A DNA stretch of 64,000 bases from Megaustenia siamemsis (GCA_032433765.1 JAVIAB010000073.1:58523065-58587064); one strand, 5' to 3'; shown: positions 32,335-43,863, counted from the stretch's first letter. Translations and numbers: made by a program. Notes: generated by a model not told the origin, from the letters alone.

Positions 32335-33262
32335 TATAATGTTTACAAAACCGGGTGTTAGGCAAGGTTGTGTGCTGTCACAAGATTTGTTAAATAGTTT
32401 TAGTGATCTTGTTTTAAGATCCATAAGGGCATGCCTGGAATAACAATCGGAGGTTATATTATAAATATTCTAAGGTATGCTGATAATACAGTCTTAATCG
32501 CTAACAGTGAAAATGAGTTAGAAGAAATGTTAGACATTATAGTGAAAGAAAGGAACAATAAAGGACTCAGCCTTATAGCAGAAAGACACAAGTAATAGTA
32601 ACAACAAAGAAAAAGACATTACCTTAGTGCAAAATAAAGACAAGTGGACAACAATATTAAAACAGGTAAATGAATTTAAATATTTGGGAACTTTGTTAAC
32701 CTCAGACGGAAGATATACAAACGAGGTGAGATGCAGAATGGGTCAGACAAAAGCAGTTTTCCAAAAAATTAGGAAGATACTGTGCAATCCATTTTTGACA
32801 ATAGAAGCAAGAAAAAGAGTTCTTAAATGTTATGTAGAGCCAGTCTTAACATATGAATGTAAATCATGGGCAATAGGACAACAGACAAGAAAATCACTGG
32901 AGTCTGTAGAAATGTGGTTTTACAGAAGAATATTGAGAATACCATGGACAGCTAAGAAGAGTAATGAAAACGTTATGAACGAGGCCAAAGCAAAAAGAGA
33001 GCTAATTTCTAATATTAGGAAGAAACAATCATCATTTTTTTGGGCCATGTAATGATAATAGAACAGCTGGAATATATTGTAACACCTGGAAAAATTGAGG
33101 GACGAAGAGATAGAGGGAAGCAAAGAGAAAAGATACCAGACAGCTTAAGAGAATGGCTTGGCAGAAGGTCAACAACAGAAATGATAAATAACTGTCGAGA
33201 TCGAAAGTTGTGGAGAGACATGATCACCTACGCCAGCAGACACAGTACTTGATGATGATGAT
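32335..33262 (+). mobile_element. LINE family A1, copy with decayed RT end
   Basis: Begins in the RT motif B region (RNA sense of 'VRQGCVLS', about 32345) with many frame breaks. It then has an open frame 32627-33052 with '[20 protein letters not shown]', 'YVEPVLTYECKSWAIGQQTR' and 'MWFYRRILRIPWTAKKSNEN'. After a frameshift near 33040 it continues to 33252. The final stop lies in the tail 'acttgatgatgatgataa'. The motif C region reads 'LRYADNTVL', one D of YADD replaced by N. Confidence 0.88.
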
Positions 33263-33796
33263 AATGCTTTGTCAGCTTTCCTATGAATCTTCCTGGTTCT
33301 TTTCTGTTAAACAATATGACAGCCGATTGAAGAGCAAGAGATATATGACAACCAAAGGGACAAGAGAAATGAACGCCCCAATAACTGATTATTTTTATAT
33401 GAAGATCCACTCTCAGCGGAAAGTGTAGGAATGTTTCTTTTTGTTGCCCTGAAGGCAGAGAGTTAGCCATAGATTGCTTTGTCTCATTACGGACGAGGCG
33501 ATGTATAATAATCTCATGGGAAACCAGTGACGCAATTAATGAGCGCCCTAATAAATATCGATGAAATCGACATAGGAGAAGAAATAGTTGATCTGAACAA
33601 ACAAGTTGCACACAATTATTGCAGTAATGCACGGAGATATGAGGGAGGAATTTTAATATTAAAAAAACAGGGAAAGAATGAGGTGAGGGGGAACGAAATT
33701 TAAAAACCAAAAAATATGAAGAAACAAAAGTCCTGGGTTTTCCAACTTTCATGCAGCTGCAAAAGACAGAGGCAAGAGAGAAAGAGAGAGAAAGAA

Positions 33797-33827
<31 letters not shown>

Positions 33828-34438
33828 ATGAATATTGTTTGCTGTAGACATTAGTGTCCCTACGGCCCTAACCGATTTCTGGGAAGTAATTGTGTGTCAC
33901 AGATTGTGGAGAGCAGAAAGTTTGGTTTAGTAAACATAAAGAAATAGGAGACGATAATGGCAGGAAATGCGACTAATGGGGAGAATAAGATAATTTAGGA
34001 TAATTATTATAAGCAATTTATGGCGAGTAAGGAATGTTTACATATTTAACTTGTCATTCACATTGTATCATTATAAGTCGTGTTTTCGTCGCTGAAAATA
34101 ATCATATTATTTCACAATGATGTTTTGCATTTTCGTATTGTGATATTTATTACGATCTTTGATCTAAGTTTCATTATCGCAACACATCTCATTTCTTTTC
34201 CAGCCTGGCTTTCTTGGCTTCTAATACCCTCGGTATTTCCGGTTGCCAGTGTTTTGTACCCCTCAACGTTGAAAGACAAATGAGTAAAGAAAGAATGTTT
34301 TGTTGTGAAGTCTTTAATGTAAATAATATATCCAACACATTTGAAATGATTCATTTTTCTGTTGACACATTTGTATTGTTACTTTTTCCTTTAACGACTT
34401 GACAGCTTTAATTTAGTCAAACAGAAAATATGACTACT
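33263..34438. other. Spacer with GA microsatellite
   Basis: No gene recognised. A (GA/GAAA)n tract lies at about 33770-33832. 'cctcaacgttgaaagacaaatgagtaaag' around 34260 resembles a family B tail but is too short to call. Confidence 0.35.
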
Positions 34439-34955
34439 TCACCATCATCATCAAGTGCCTGCTGGCGTAGCTGATCATGTTTCCCCACAACTTTCGATCT
34501 CGACAGTTATTTATCATTTCTGTTGTTGACCTTCTGACAAACCATTCTCTTAAGCTGTCTGTATCTTTTCTCTTTGCTTCCCTCTTTTTTTTCGTCTCTC
34601 AATTTTTCAGGTTGTGACAATATTAATCCAACTGTTTCCTTCACATTGCATGGCCAAAAAAGGAAGATTGTTTCTTCCTAATTTTGGATATTAGCTCTCT
34701 TTTTGCTTTGCCTCTTTCAGAACGTTTTTACTACTCTCCTTTGCTGTTCATGGTATTCTCAATATTCTTCTATAAAACCAATTTTCTACAGTCTCCAGTG
34801 ATTTTCCTGCCCGTTGTCCTATTGTCCATGATTCACATCCATATGTTAAGATTGACTCTACATAACATTTAAGAACTCTTTTTCTTATTTCTATTGTCTA
34901 AAATGGATTGCACAGTATCTTCCTCATTTTTCTGGAAAACTGCTTTTACCTAATT
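34439..34955 (-). mobile_element. LINE family A1, 5'-truncated copy
   Basis: From 'caccatcatcatcaagtgcc' to 'atcttcctcatttttctgga', colinear with the complement of 13620-14120. Numerous substitutions and small indels break the frame. Truncated upstream of the '[10 protein letters not shown]' block. Confidence 0.82.
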
Positions 34956-35331
34956 AAGTCCTATATTGTTATAATAATAATCTTTGTTCTTGCTCCAAAG
35001 TAATAAAGAAACATTAATCCTAAATAGTTCAAAAGATCTTATTTTACCCACATGATTAATCAACGACCGACAACCTACTGTCCACTTATTTGGAGTACTT
35101 TAATTTCGTTATAAACTATTTACATTTCTGCGTGACCTGAACGATGTGCTCAACAATTTGTTAAAAATACATACTGTGATTTACACTTTATGGGACACCG
35201 ATTTAGTATGAAAAAGCTTTAAAAGACTACGTGCGATTATAGAAACGCTTTGACCACATTAATAATATAATAAGCGTAAACTCCTTATTTAATCAACAAC
35301 GCAATAGGGTGATTTCTGACGGACAGTAACA
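34956..35331. other. Spacer
   Basis: Nothing recognised. Confidence 0.3.
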
Positions 35332-36020
35332 AATCAGAAATAAAAAAGAATAAAACAGAAGTCATAAATGTCGCCCAAAAAAACAGAACATCAACATAAC
35401 TATAGAAGGCAGACAACTAAAACAAGTAGAAGAATTCAAATACCTAGGAAATCTAATGACAAACGATAATTCTCAAACGGCATAGATATAATCAAGAAGC
35501 AACAAAGCTTATCAAATCATCGGACAGTTATCACCACTATTGTCCAAAAAGGAAATAACTCTGGAGGCAAAACGAGCACTATACAATACAATCTTCATCC
35601 CAACGTTGTGCTACCAATGCCAGACCTGGACCCTAGATGCAAGAACAATAAGAAAATTACCTCTACAGAGATGAAATGTGTTAGACGAATGACAGGAAAC
35701 AGTCTGAGAGATAAGATCAGAAATGAAGAACTCAGTAAAAAGTTAGGAATAGCCCCCGCCATAGAATATATAAGGAAACAACAGATAAAATGGTTTGGCC
35801 AGGTGACAAGGCAGAAAGAACAACACAACGAGCCTTCAACAAAACGTTGTGAGAACACCGGACCCAAGGGTCGACCACGAAAAAGATGGGTGGATGGAAT
35901 ATTAGAAGCACTAGGAAACATAACAGCAGCAGAGGCGAACAGAAGAGCAGAAGACCGCAAATTATATCTCCCCTTGACGCTGAAAGGCAGATGAGGAAGG
36001 AAAGAAGAGGAAGAAGTAGA
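35332..36020 (+). mobile_element. LINE family B, 5'-truncated, good C-terminal frame
   Basis: The frame 35608-35994 (128 codons) contains 'ITSTEMKCVRRMTGNSLRDK', 'IEYIRKQQIKWFGQVTRQKE', 'GPKGRPRKRWVDGILEALGN' and ends 'LYLPLTLKGR' with TGA. Upstream, in other frames, are 'LKQVEEFKYLGNLMTND' and 'YQIIGQLSPLLSKKEITLEA'. The tail is 'ggaaggaaagaagaggaaga'. This and 39338-39990 are the best copies of family B. Confidence 0.88.
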
Positions 36021-36219
36021 CTAACAAATCAAAGATATAAAATATATACTTTACTATAGCCAGGAAAGGATAATGGCAGCATAGTTCCTCTTGCTTCAAA
36101 ACTCCAGTCCCCTGTGTTATTGCCACTTCTAAAAACAGGCTTCACACCTGAATTCATTATTCAGCTATTGCAACACATTCAGATGTCTATTTCATCCTTT
36201 CGGCTTCTCTACAAGGAAA
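36021..36219. other. Spacer
   Basis: Nothing recognised. Confidence 0.3.
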
Positions 36220-36480
36220 ACTATACGATACCTCACCTTACAGATTCTACGACGTTATGTGTCGTTGATTGACTGTCTATTGACTCTGTATCACTTTACG
36301 ACATATACTATAACTCTGTGTAATGTTGTTTGACTCCATGGAAACTATGTCATCTTAACCCACATATCTATAACTTTATTTATCGTTGTCTGACTCTATA
36401 GAAACTATACTTCATCTCACCTCATATATCTTATTACTTATGCGTCGTTATTTGATATCCTACCATACATATACTGCCCT
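36220..36480. repeat. Degenerate tandem repeat, about 62-bp unit, 3-4 copies
   Basis: Repeated order of 'acatatctataactttattt', 'atcgttgtctgactctatag' and 'aaactatac.tcatct..cc' with many changes between copies. It is followed by 300 bp of less AT-rich DNA with an open frame (36386-36787) that has no recognisable domain and begins inside the repeat. Confidence 0.55.
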
Positions 36481-36793
36481 ACATTCTGCTACATTTGAGG
36501 CCAGATTAACGTACGCAACAACTGTCATCCAGTTGTCACTGTTAGTTGCCGTTGTCTGTGATTTAGCTAAGTTAAGGCGGGCGACTTCCTCGACATCGAC
36601 ATTGCAGATCTTTCTCAAACTGTCCGTGCACTTTACCCGTGTCACATGTCGACAGTTTTGGCCAGAATTTATGAGCGTGTTTATGTTTGTGCAGTGTCTG
36701 ATTTTATTTCTTCAGCTTGGTGAAGATGTCTTTGTACTGGCTCATTTATATTTGCATTATGTGCTGGACCTGTCTTGGAAATATTAGTTTTAA

Positions 36794-37545
36794 ATAGCGC
36801 GCTCGCAGAGTGGTAGCAAATGAATTGATCAGCACAGGACAAGAGTAGAGTAGTAGCAAGTGAACTGATAAGCTCATGACAAGAGTAGAGTAGTAGGAAG
36901 TGAACTGATCAGTTCAAGACAAGAATAGAGTAGTAGCAAGTGAACTGATCAGCTCAGACAAGAGTAGAGTAGTAGCAAGTGAACTGATCAGTTCAAGACA
37001 AGAGTAGAGTAGTAGCAAGTGAACTGATCAGCTCAAGACAAGAGTAGAGTAGAAGAAAGTGAACTGATAAGCTCATGACAATAGTAGAATAGTAGCAAGT
37101 GAACTGATAAGCTCATGACATGAGTAGAGTAGTAGCAAGTGAACTAAACAGTTCATGACAAGAGTAAAGTAGAAGCATGTGAACTGATAAGCTCATGACA
37201 AGAGTAAAGTAGAAGCATGTGAACTGATAAGCTCATGACAAGAGTAGAGTAGTAGCAAGTGAACTGATCAGCTCAGGACAAGAGTAGAGTAGTAGCAAGT
37301 GAACTGATCAGCTCATGACAAGAGTAGAGTAGTAGCAAATGAACTGATCAGCTCAGGACAAGAGATCGGGCTCCGTCTAGTTGATGGCTTCTCAGCTCAC
37401 TCAGCCTTAAATGGGTAGCACACAATGTACGAGTTTGGCGTAGTGCTGACCACATGTAATACCAACCAAATGTGCCAACTGTCGATAAAGATGATACTTT
37501 TGTATGCGCCACACTCAAGGGGTGGCGACGCTCTTTCCTATTCCT
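36794..37545 (+). mobile_element. SINE relative with internally amplified tRNA-like segment
   Basis: The head 'agcgcgctcgcagagtggta' resembles the SINE head 'agccgcgatagctcagtggt', including an A-box-like 'tcgcagagtgg'. The 3' part from about 37366 aligns with the SINE downstream of its B-box: 'gatggcttctcagctcactc' against 'gacggcttccgggttcaccc', then 'agccttaaatgggta' in both. Between them lies a 40-bp array whose unit aligns with the SINE's A-to-B-box interval (agtgaactg, aggacaag, gtag). I infer one SINE-type insertion with later internal expansion. The B box is degenerate (gggctccgtct). Confidence 0.65.
36808..37365. repeat. Minisatellite, 40-bp unit, about 14 copies
   Basis: Units read 'gagtagagtagtagcaagtg', 'aactgatcagctcaggacaa'. 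Variants include 'gataagctcatgacaa', 'cagttcaagacaa' and 'gtagaagcatgtg', which occur in adjacent pairs. The array sits inside the SINE relative 36794-37545 and its unit resembles the SINE's internal region. Confidence 0.95.
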
Positions 37546-37689
37546 TTTTTTTGTTAAACATCTATTTCAATTTGAAATTGTCTTTATATTTATGTTGTTA
37601 ATATCGTTATTGTCAACTTTTATCAGTAACTACGATATCACGACACGCTAGTCGTCAGCGTACATAATATAATTTATATAACTGAATGC

Positions 37690-37976
37690 TAACACCGTGT
37701 GTTACCGGGGCCTCATTATGGGGGAAGTAAAGAATAGTGACACTGTGACCTTCCAGGCATGTCGTAAGAGGCGACTAAGGAGGTTGATCGATGGCTTGAC
37801 AAGCTGTCATTGTAAAAAATATTGTTATGGAAACAGAGCCATAGATTTTAGAAGCAGTAATCTCTGCACTATGTGCCATTTTGGCACGCAAGGTTTCTTT
37901 TTTTGAGATTGTAGTTCTGCCCTATGTGCCTTCTTCGACTCGAAAGGACAATAGATAGATAGATGCTAACATATTA
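37690..37976 (+). mobile_element. Retroposon 3' part with (ATAG)n tail
   Basis: Contains 'ggcatgtcgtaagaggcgac' and 'ctatgtgccttcttcgactc', then 'gaaaggacaatagatagata'. The ending 'cgactcgaaaggacaatag' plus ATAG repeats closely resembles the end of the family H LINE at 57540-57565 ('ggctcgaaaagtcaatagat'), so this is probably a LINE 3' UTR or a SINE sharing that tail. The internal 69-codon frame has no known motif. Confidence 0.5.
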
Positions 37977-38315
37977 ATTGTATATATTGAGAAAAGTGCA
38001 CTGTAAAGTTCAAATATGGTTCACGTTTCAGATTTAACCTGGTTCAAACTCATGTAGATCAATGGTTGTAAATAACACATGGTTACACCAATAATTGTGT
38101 ATATTGAGAAAAGTGCACTGTAAAGTTCAAATATGGTTCACGTTTCAGATTTAACCTGGTTCAAACTCATGTAGATCAATGGTTGTAAATAACCCATGGT
38201 TACACCAATAATTGTGTATATTGAGAAAAGTGCGCTGTAAAGTTCAATATGGTTCACGCTTTCGTTTAACGGGGTTCGAGACCGATATAGATAAATGGTT
38301 GTAAATAACCCATGT
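37977..38315. repeat. Tandem repeat, 117-bp unit, about 2.9 copies
   Basis: Copies start at 37977, 38094 and 38211 with 'attgtgtatattgagaaaag'. The first two are nearly identical. The third diverges after about 60 bp ('cgctttcgtttaacgggg'). Confidence 0.93.
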
Positions 38316-38384
38316 TTTTTTTACTTCTTATGGTCGAATGCACAGCAATAACTGAGAAGGAAAGTAAGTATTTTTCATGTATAT

Positions 38385-38740
38385 TAGTATCATTATCAGG
38401 TGCCATGCCGGTTGGCGTAGGCAATCATCTTTCTTCACATCTCTCTATCTTTCATGCATGTCATAATTTCAGTCGGTAATCTTTTGTTATGCCATGTGGA
38501 TAAGCTGTACATGTTGTTTTCTCCAGGGTTCACTCTACTTTTTCTTTCCATTCATTCTGCCCGTTGTTATAGTAATCTTAATGCATTCAATTCGCATCAC
38601 ATGCCAGATAAATGCATATTGGTTTTTCCTTATGAATTTGAAGATATTTCTGGGTTTTACAGCTTTCTTAGACATTTTTCATTAGTTACTTTTGCTATCC
38701 CAGCAATTTGTAACATTAATCTGATAAATCACATCTATAT
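38385..38740 (-). mobile_element. Decayed family A2-like LINE 3' end
   Basis: 'tcattatcaggtgccatgcc' and 'ggttggcgtaggcaatcatc' match the complement of the A2 3' end. Later words (cccgttgttatagtaatctt) follow the A order but with heavy divergence. No frame. Confidence 0.6.
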
Positions 38741-38812
38741 CATATTTTAGCATTCTTGTTCAATAAGAAATCGGTGTGTCGACTATAATTAAATTAATAA
38801 CTTAAACCATAC

Positions 38813-39084
38813 AAAAAGTAAAGAGCTTCGTCACACCAAGTTGCGTATAGGGAATATGGCGTTAGTGACCATAATTTTTACAGACCTTCGGCACATGATT
38901 TTTGGGGTAATGTGGTTGGTATTACGCCCATGCCGCTTCACATTCCAAGACAATAAAATCTGGGTAATTAAATCATTAAATCCATTTTAAGGCTGGGTGA
39001 ACCCGGAAGCCGTCGATCAGGATTGACCCTGACCTCTTGTCCTTTGTAGTCCAGTTCACTAACCATTGAACTATCGCGGCTCCC
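38813..39084 (-). mobile_element. tRNA-derived SINE, full length, imperfect 14-bp target-site duplication
   Basis: Reverse copy from 'aaaaagtaaagagcttcgtc' to 'aactatcgcggctccc'. Flanked by 'aacttaaaccatac' (38799-38812) and 'aacttatcccatac' (39085-39098), 12 of 14 bases identical. The B-box complement is altered here ('gatcaggattgacc'). The body holds a small insertion relative to the copy at 16184 ('ttaaatcattaaatcc'). Confidence 0.88.
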
Positions 39085-39337
39085 AACTTATCCCATACTC
39101 GACCTAATTATGTGTTCAATTTACTTTTTCCTAGTGTGCATTTGCGGTAAAAATATATTTATCTTAAAAACTATCTCACGTTTGCTGCAACAAATCCACA
39201 TATTCTGGTCGAGATGTCTCAAGTAGGGTATTGACCTCTCCCAAAACATAAAAACTAACTGGAAATCTTCGGGGAAGTGAGAGACATGATCGAATTTCTT
39301 CATTGATTATCAATATCGCTGCATGTGAGATTGAGTT
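39085..39337. other. Spacer
   Basis: Nothing recognised. Confidence 0.3.
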
Positions 39338-39990
39338 TTGCTTGTATTGGAGAACATCAACATAACTATAGAACGCAGACAACTAAAACAAGTAGAGGAA
39401 TTAAAATGCCTAGGAAGTCTAAAGACAAACGATAATTCCCAAACAGAAGAGATACAATCAAGATGCAACAAAGCTTGTCAAATCATCGGACAGTTATCAC
39501 CGCTATTGTCCAACAAAGAAATAACTCTGGAGGCAAAACGAGCACTATACAATAGTCAGTCTTCATCCCAACGTTGTGCTACCAATGCCAGACCTGGACC
39601 CTAGATGCAAGAACAATAAGAAAAATAACCTCTACAGAGATGAAATGTGTTAGACGAATGACACGAAACAGTCTGAGAGATAAGATCAGAAATGAAGAAC
39701 TGAGAAAAAAGCTAGGAATAGCCCCCGCCATAGAATATATAAGGAAACAACAGATAAAATGGTTCGGCCACGTGACAAGGCAGAAAGAACAAAACACAAC
39801 ACAACGAGCCTTCAACAAACGTTGTGAGAACACCAGACCCAGTGGTCGACCACGAAAAAGATGGATCGATGGAATAATAGAAGCACAAGGAAACATATCA
39901 GCAGCAGAGGCGAACAGAAGAGCAAAAGACCGCAAATTATATCTCCCCTCGACGCTGAAAGGCAGATGAGGAAGGAAAGAAGAAGAAGTA
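39338..39990 (+). mobile_element. LINE family B, 5'-truncated copy in two overlapping frames
   Basis: The first frame (39338-39604) holds 'NINITIERRQLKQVEELKCL' and 'QTEEIQSRCNKACQIIGQLS'. The second (39574-39969) holds 'CYQCQTWTLDARTIRKITST', 'MKCVRRMTRNSLRDK', 'GHVTRQKEQNTTQRAF' and 'GRPRKRWIDGIIEAQGN'. They are joined by a single frameshift near 39570. Ends with TGA at 39967 and an AAG-rich tail. RT is absent. Confidence 0.9.
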
Positions 39991-40664
39991 TTGGAAGAGG
40001 CGATTAAAAAAAAAAGAGTAAAACCCACTTTCATTTTGAACTTTAATTTTCATGGTTTCTTCCTGTGCTACGGTGTTCGTGTACTGAAATCAGACTCAGT
40101 GTCTTCGCTAGTGTGAGGCGGTACTGTTGCGCTCAGCGGAGATACTGGGTAGAGGATCTCAGCAATTTAGAGTCGTCAAATGTGCAACGAAAACGATCTG
40201 TTGACTAAACTAAACTCAACTATGAAAAGGAAATCCCTTTGTAATTGAAAGTTTAAATATTAAATTACACTGTGTATACGTATACACCAGTATAGCATGT
40301 AAATAAATCACTAAAATGTTACGTAGATTATATAAATATATGGTATGTCATTAAGTAAAGTACTTAACTTTGAGGATCAGTGAGAAATGCTTTAAAAAAT
40401 CGATTCAACAAAACAGCAACATAATACCAGTGACCAAAAGAATCAACAAGAAGAAATGTATGGCTGAAGAAATATGAGAACCAATCAACAAAAGGCGAAA
40501 ACATAAGAAAAAAGAACTGACACACAAAAGATTGCACAAAGATATGCAAAACAAAAACAGAAATCCACGGAAGGATGGTTAAAGGAGAAATATTAATAAA
40601 TGAAAAAATAAGAAAAAATAAAGACACACAAAGTATGCACAATCAGTTAAGTTAATTAACAGAA
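39991..40664. other. Spacer
   Basis: AT-rich. No endonuclease motif of the neighbouring LINE could be recognised here. Confidence 0.3.
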
Positions 40665-42284
40665 AGAAAAGAAGTCATGGTTTCAGAGTGTGTGAAATCA
40701 AGGAAGGAAATATAATAACTGGAGAATAGAAGATAATGTTGAGATGGACAGAGTATATTAGTCAATTCTATGATAATGAAAGACCCGAGCTAAACAACTC
40801 AAACAAAGACACATGACCACCAATAATGCAGAGTGAAGTGGAGGATGCAATTCAACACATGAAAAGAGGCAAAGCTCCAGGTCCCGACAATATAACAATC
40901 GAAGAGATAAATGAATTAGGAGAGCTGGGAGTACAAGTCATAACAAAACTACTCAATGATATATATAACACAGAACACATACTCGAAAATCTACTAAAAT
41001 CTATCTTTGTAGTCATACCGAAGAAGTTAGGCGCCACTGATTGTGAAGACCATCGCACTATTAGTCGCATGAGCCACATGACGAAAATATTACTAAGAAT
41101 CATCATGAGACGTGTAAAGAAAAAAAGAAAACCAAAAATAAGTAAGAAACAATATGGATTTGTGCAAGGATAGGGCACCAATAATGCTGTATACTTTCTG
41201 AGAACATTGATAGAAAGAGCTACCGTGGTAATGAAAGATCTATATATGTGCTTTATAGATTACACAAAAGCATTTGACAAAGTAAAGCATGTGGAAATAA
41301 TCAATATGCTGGAGAAATTAAACATTGATGGCAAGGATCTGCAAATCATAAAAAACATGTACTGGCAACAAACAGCAGTTATACGAATTAGTAACCTAAC
41401 AGGACAATTCCAATATATAAAACAGTGTCAGACAAGGCTGTGTTCTGTCACCGGATTTGTTTTCCCTGTACAGCGAACATATTATGATATCAATAGTAGA
41501 CACACAAAAAAGGAATTGAAATCAGCGGTCACAACATAAATAATTTGCGATATGAGGATGGCACAGTCTAATCAATCTTATCGCAGCAACAAAATAGGTC
41601 TCAATTTGAATAGTAAAAAAAAGAAGTAATGATCATATCAAAGAAACAATCATCATCATCATGCAGCATAAAAATAAACATGACAAATCTGAAACAATTG
41701 CAACGCGTCAAATGCTTGGGCACAATAATAACATAAGATGGAAGATGCATCACAAAAATAAAAAGCAGAATAGCTCAGGCCAACATAGCATTTCAGAAAA
41801 TGAAAAATATCTTATGCAACAAATATATGTCAATAGAAGTGAGAAAAAGAGTTCATCGGTGCTATATAGAACCAATTATGATTTATGGAAGCGAATCATA
41901 GACAATATACAAACAAATGAAAAGACGATTTGAGGCCACAGAGATGGGATTTCTCAGAAGAATGTTGAAAGTTCCCTGGACAGCCAAAAGACAATGAGGA
42001 AGCTCTCAAAGAGGCCAACACAAAAAGGGAGCTCTTAAAAAACATCAGAAAGAAACAATCAACATTTTTCGGGCACATCATGAGAAGAGGAATGTTGGAA
42101 TACTTGGTTACAACTGGCAAAATTAAAGGAAGGAGAGATCGAGGACGACAAAGAGAGAAAATACTGGATAGCTTGGTGGCATGGCATGGAAAACAGTCAA
42201 CTAAAGAACTGATACGATGCACTGTAGATAGAAAATAGTGGAAAGACATGATCGCCTACGCCAACCGGTATGGAACATGATAAT
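40665..42284 (+). mobile_element. LINE family A2, longest copy, with reverse transcriptase remnant
   Basis: Encodes, with several breaks, the RT fingers and palm: 'RWTEYISQFYDNERPE' (about 40745), 'MKRGKAPGPDN' (about 40860), 'KLGATDCEDHRTISRMSHMT' (about 41030), 'KQYGFVQG' followed by a TAG at 41171, and motif A 'FIDYTKAFDKV' (about 41252-41284). Motif B is garbled. Motif C reads YEDG at 41551-41562 instead of YADD. The C-terminal part continues to 42284 in shifting frames ('RKKQSTFFGHIMRRGMLEYL' near 42050). No endonuclease domain recognised. Not functional. Confidence 0.9.
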
Positions 42285-43138
42285 GACATAATATTGAAAC
42301 GATATACCCATGCATATGTTATCTAAATTAACCATCTGTGTTAACTTATATTACGCAGATGAATCTCTCCCTGAAAACAGCTAAGATTAAACTGTGCAAT
42401 TAAGAACGAGAACAGTGAACAAGCGGACATTGTACAAATGCAGTTATTGCTCTGTGTACAAGAGCACAAGCCAGATATACGATACAAGTATTCATATCAT
42501 AGAGTGTAGAAAGAAATATCAAATATTGAGCCGCGTTCTTTATCCTGGACCTTGAATCCTTCAATGCACAAAGTTATGTTGGTATAATCAAAACAGGTGG
42601 TGCATCGATGATAAGATGAACTGATAAGATGCGCTCATGGTGACGTGCATGCAGATGAGACTGTTTCGTGTTGTCCATAGCAACCGTGACCGCTTGATAG
42701 CAACAGATTTCATATTTATCTGGAATTTTTAGAGTAAAGCTGAAAGCCGTCACAACAATGATATGCGTTCATAGCAAATGTAGGATAACATCTCCATGAT
42801 TATTCTGTCAAACATGACACTCTTTTTTGTTAATTTGTGTACATATTTTTTTCTTTCCTTTCTCATTTTAATTTCAAGAATATGGGAGACATATATTTGC
42901 TCACTTCTTCTATTGTTATGTTTTATATTGTTTAGTTTCTAGTTCTATCCATATTTTTTTTTTGTAAAGTCCTCTCGTTCTATTGTTATAGTAACGTTTG
43001 TTATTGTGTGGTATCATGTTTATTAGTGTCTGTCTTGTCAAGTGGTCGTCCGATATAATTTATTATTTATTTATATGCATATTTACTCTGCTAAGGTAAT
43101 GTCTAATTTCTGTGTGCGTGTATTTGATTAAAATTAAA
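42285..43138. other. Spacer
   Basis: Nothing recognised. Confidence 0.3.
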
Positions 43139-43760
43139 TATCATCATCATCATCAAGTACCGGGCCCGCTGACGTAGGTGATCATGATTCTCCACAATTT
43201 TCGATCTCGACAGTTATTTATCATTTCTGTTGTTGACCTTCTGCCAAACCATTCTCTTAAGCTGTCTAATATTTTATTCTATTTCCTGTCCTCTATCTCC
43301 TCGTCCTTCAATTTTCCCAGTTTTTACAATATTTTCTAGTTGTGCACACCGTGAGCTGTGTGTCTCATCCGTTTTGATCATGTTTCGATATTCCAATTGT
43401 TTACGATGAATGATGATACCGTATGACAGGAAACAGTTGGCTGTGTTAATTTTCTGCGCGGTTTCGCCTTATATATTTTGGAGTGCGCTGAGACTGCTAC
43501 GATGGGGACTACAGTTACCTTTCTTTGTTTCGGAGATGAGATATTAATTCGGATGATTCCGCTGGCACGGGCGGTTGAGCAATTGTGGATTTTAATTCGT
43601 TTGCAGGGATACGGTGGCCTTCCATAACCAAATAACCAAAATCTAGGTGTTCTCTTCTCATTACATGGCCAACAAATGATGATTGGTTCTTCCTAATATT
43701 GGAAATTAGCTCTCTTTTTGCTTTGGCCTCTTTCAGAACGTTTTCATTACTCTTCATAGC
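43139..43760 (-). mobile_element. LINE family A1 copy, split by a retroposon
   Basis: The 3' part (43139-43342, starting with the tail complement 'atcatcatcatcatcaagta') and the remainder (43642-43760, 'gttctcttctcattacatgg') are colinear with A1 once 43343-43641 is removed. The minus-strand frame 43772-43515 therefore fuses 'NENVLKEAKAKRELISNIRK' of the LINE to retroposon-derived residues and is an artefact. Confidence 0.85.
43343..43641 (+). mobile_element. Small retroposon with AACCAAAT-type tail, nested in a LINE
   Basis: Begins at 'tgcacaccgtgagctgtgtg' and ends '...ccataaccaaataaccaaaa'. It is a 5'-truncated copy of the 19278-19694 element. Flanked by 'tctagttg' (43335-43342) and 'tctaggtg' (43642-43649), an 8-bp target-site duplication with one mismatch. 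The uninterrupted LINE copies have the target once, which confirms the boundaries. Confidence 0.87.
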
Positions 43761-43863
43761 TAGAATATACATTTATTTATTGCATCCTTCCTTCTTCATT
43801 GATACCCTGGGGGTTGTTGGGTCACTACTGACTTCAACCTCCTTCATTGATCTATATATACAG

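Noticed and set aside
36386..36787. 133-codon host gene
   Set aside because: Starts inside a degenerate tandem repeat, has no recognised domain, and the opposite strand is also partly open.
43515..43772. 85-codon fusion frame
   Set aside because: It joins LINE sequence to a nested retroposon across an insertion junction.
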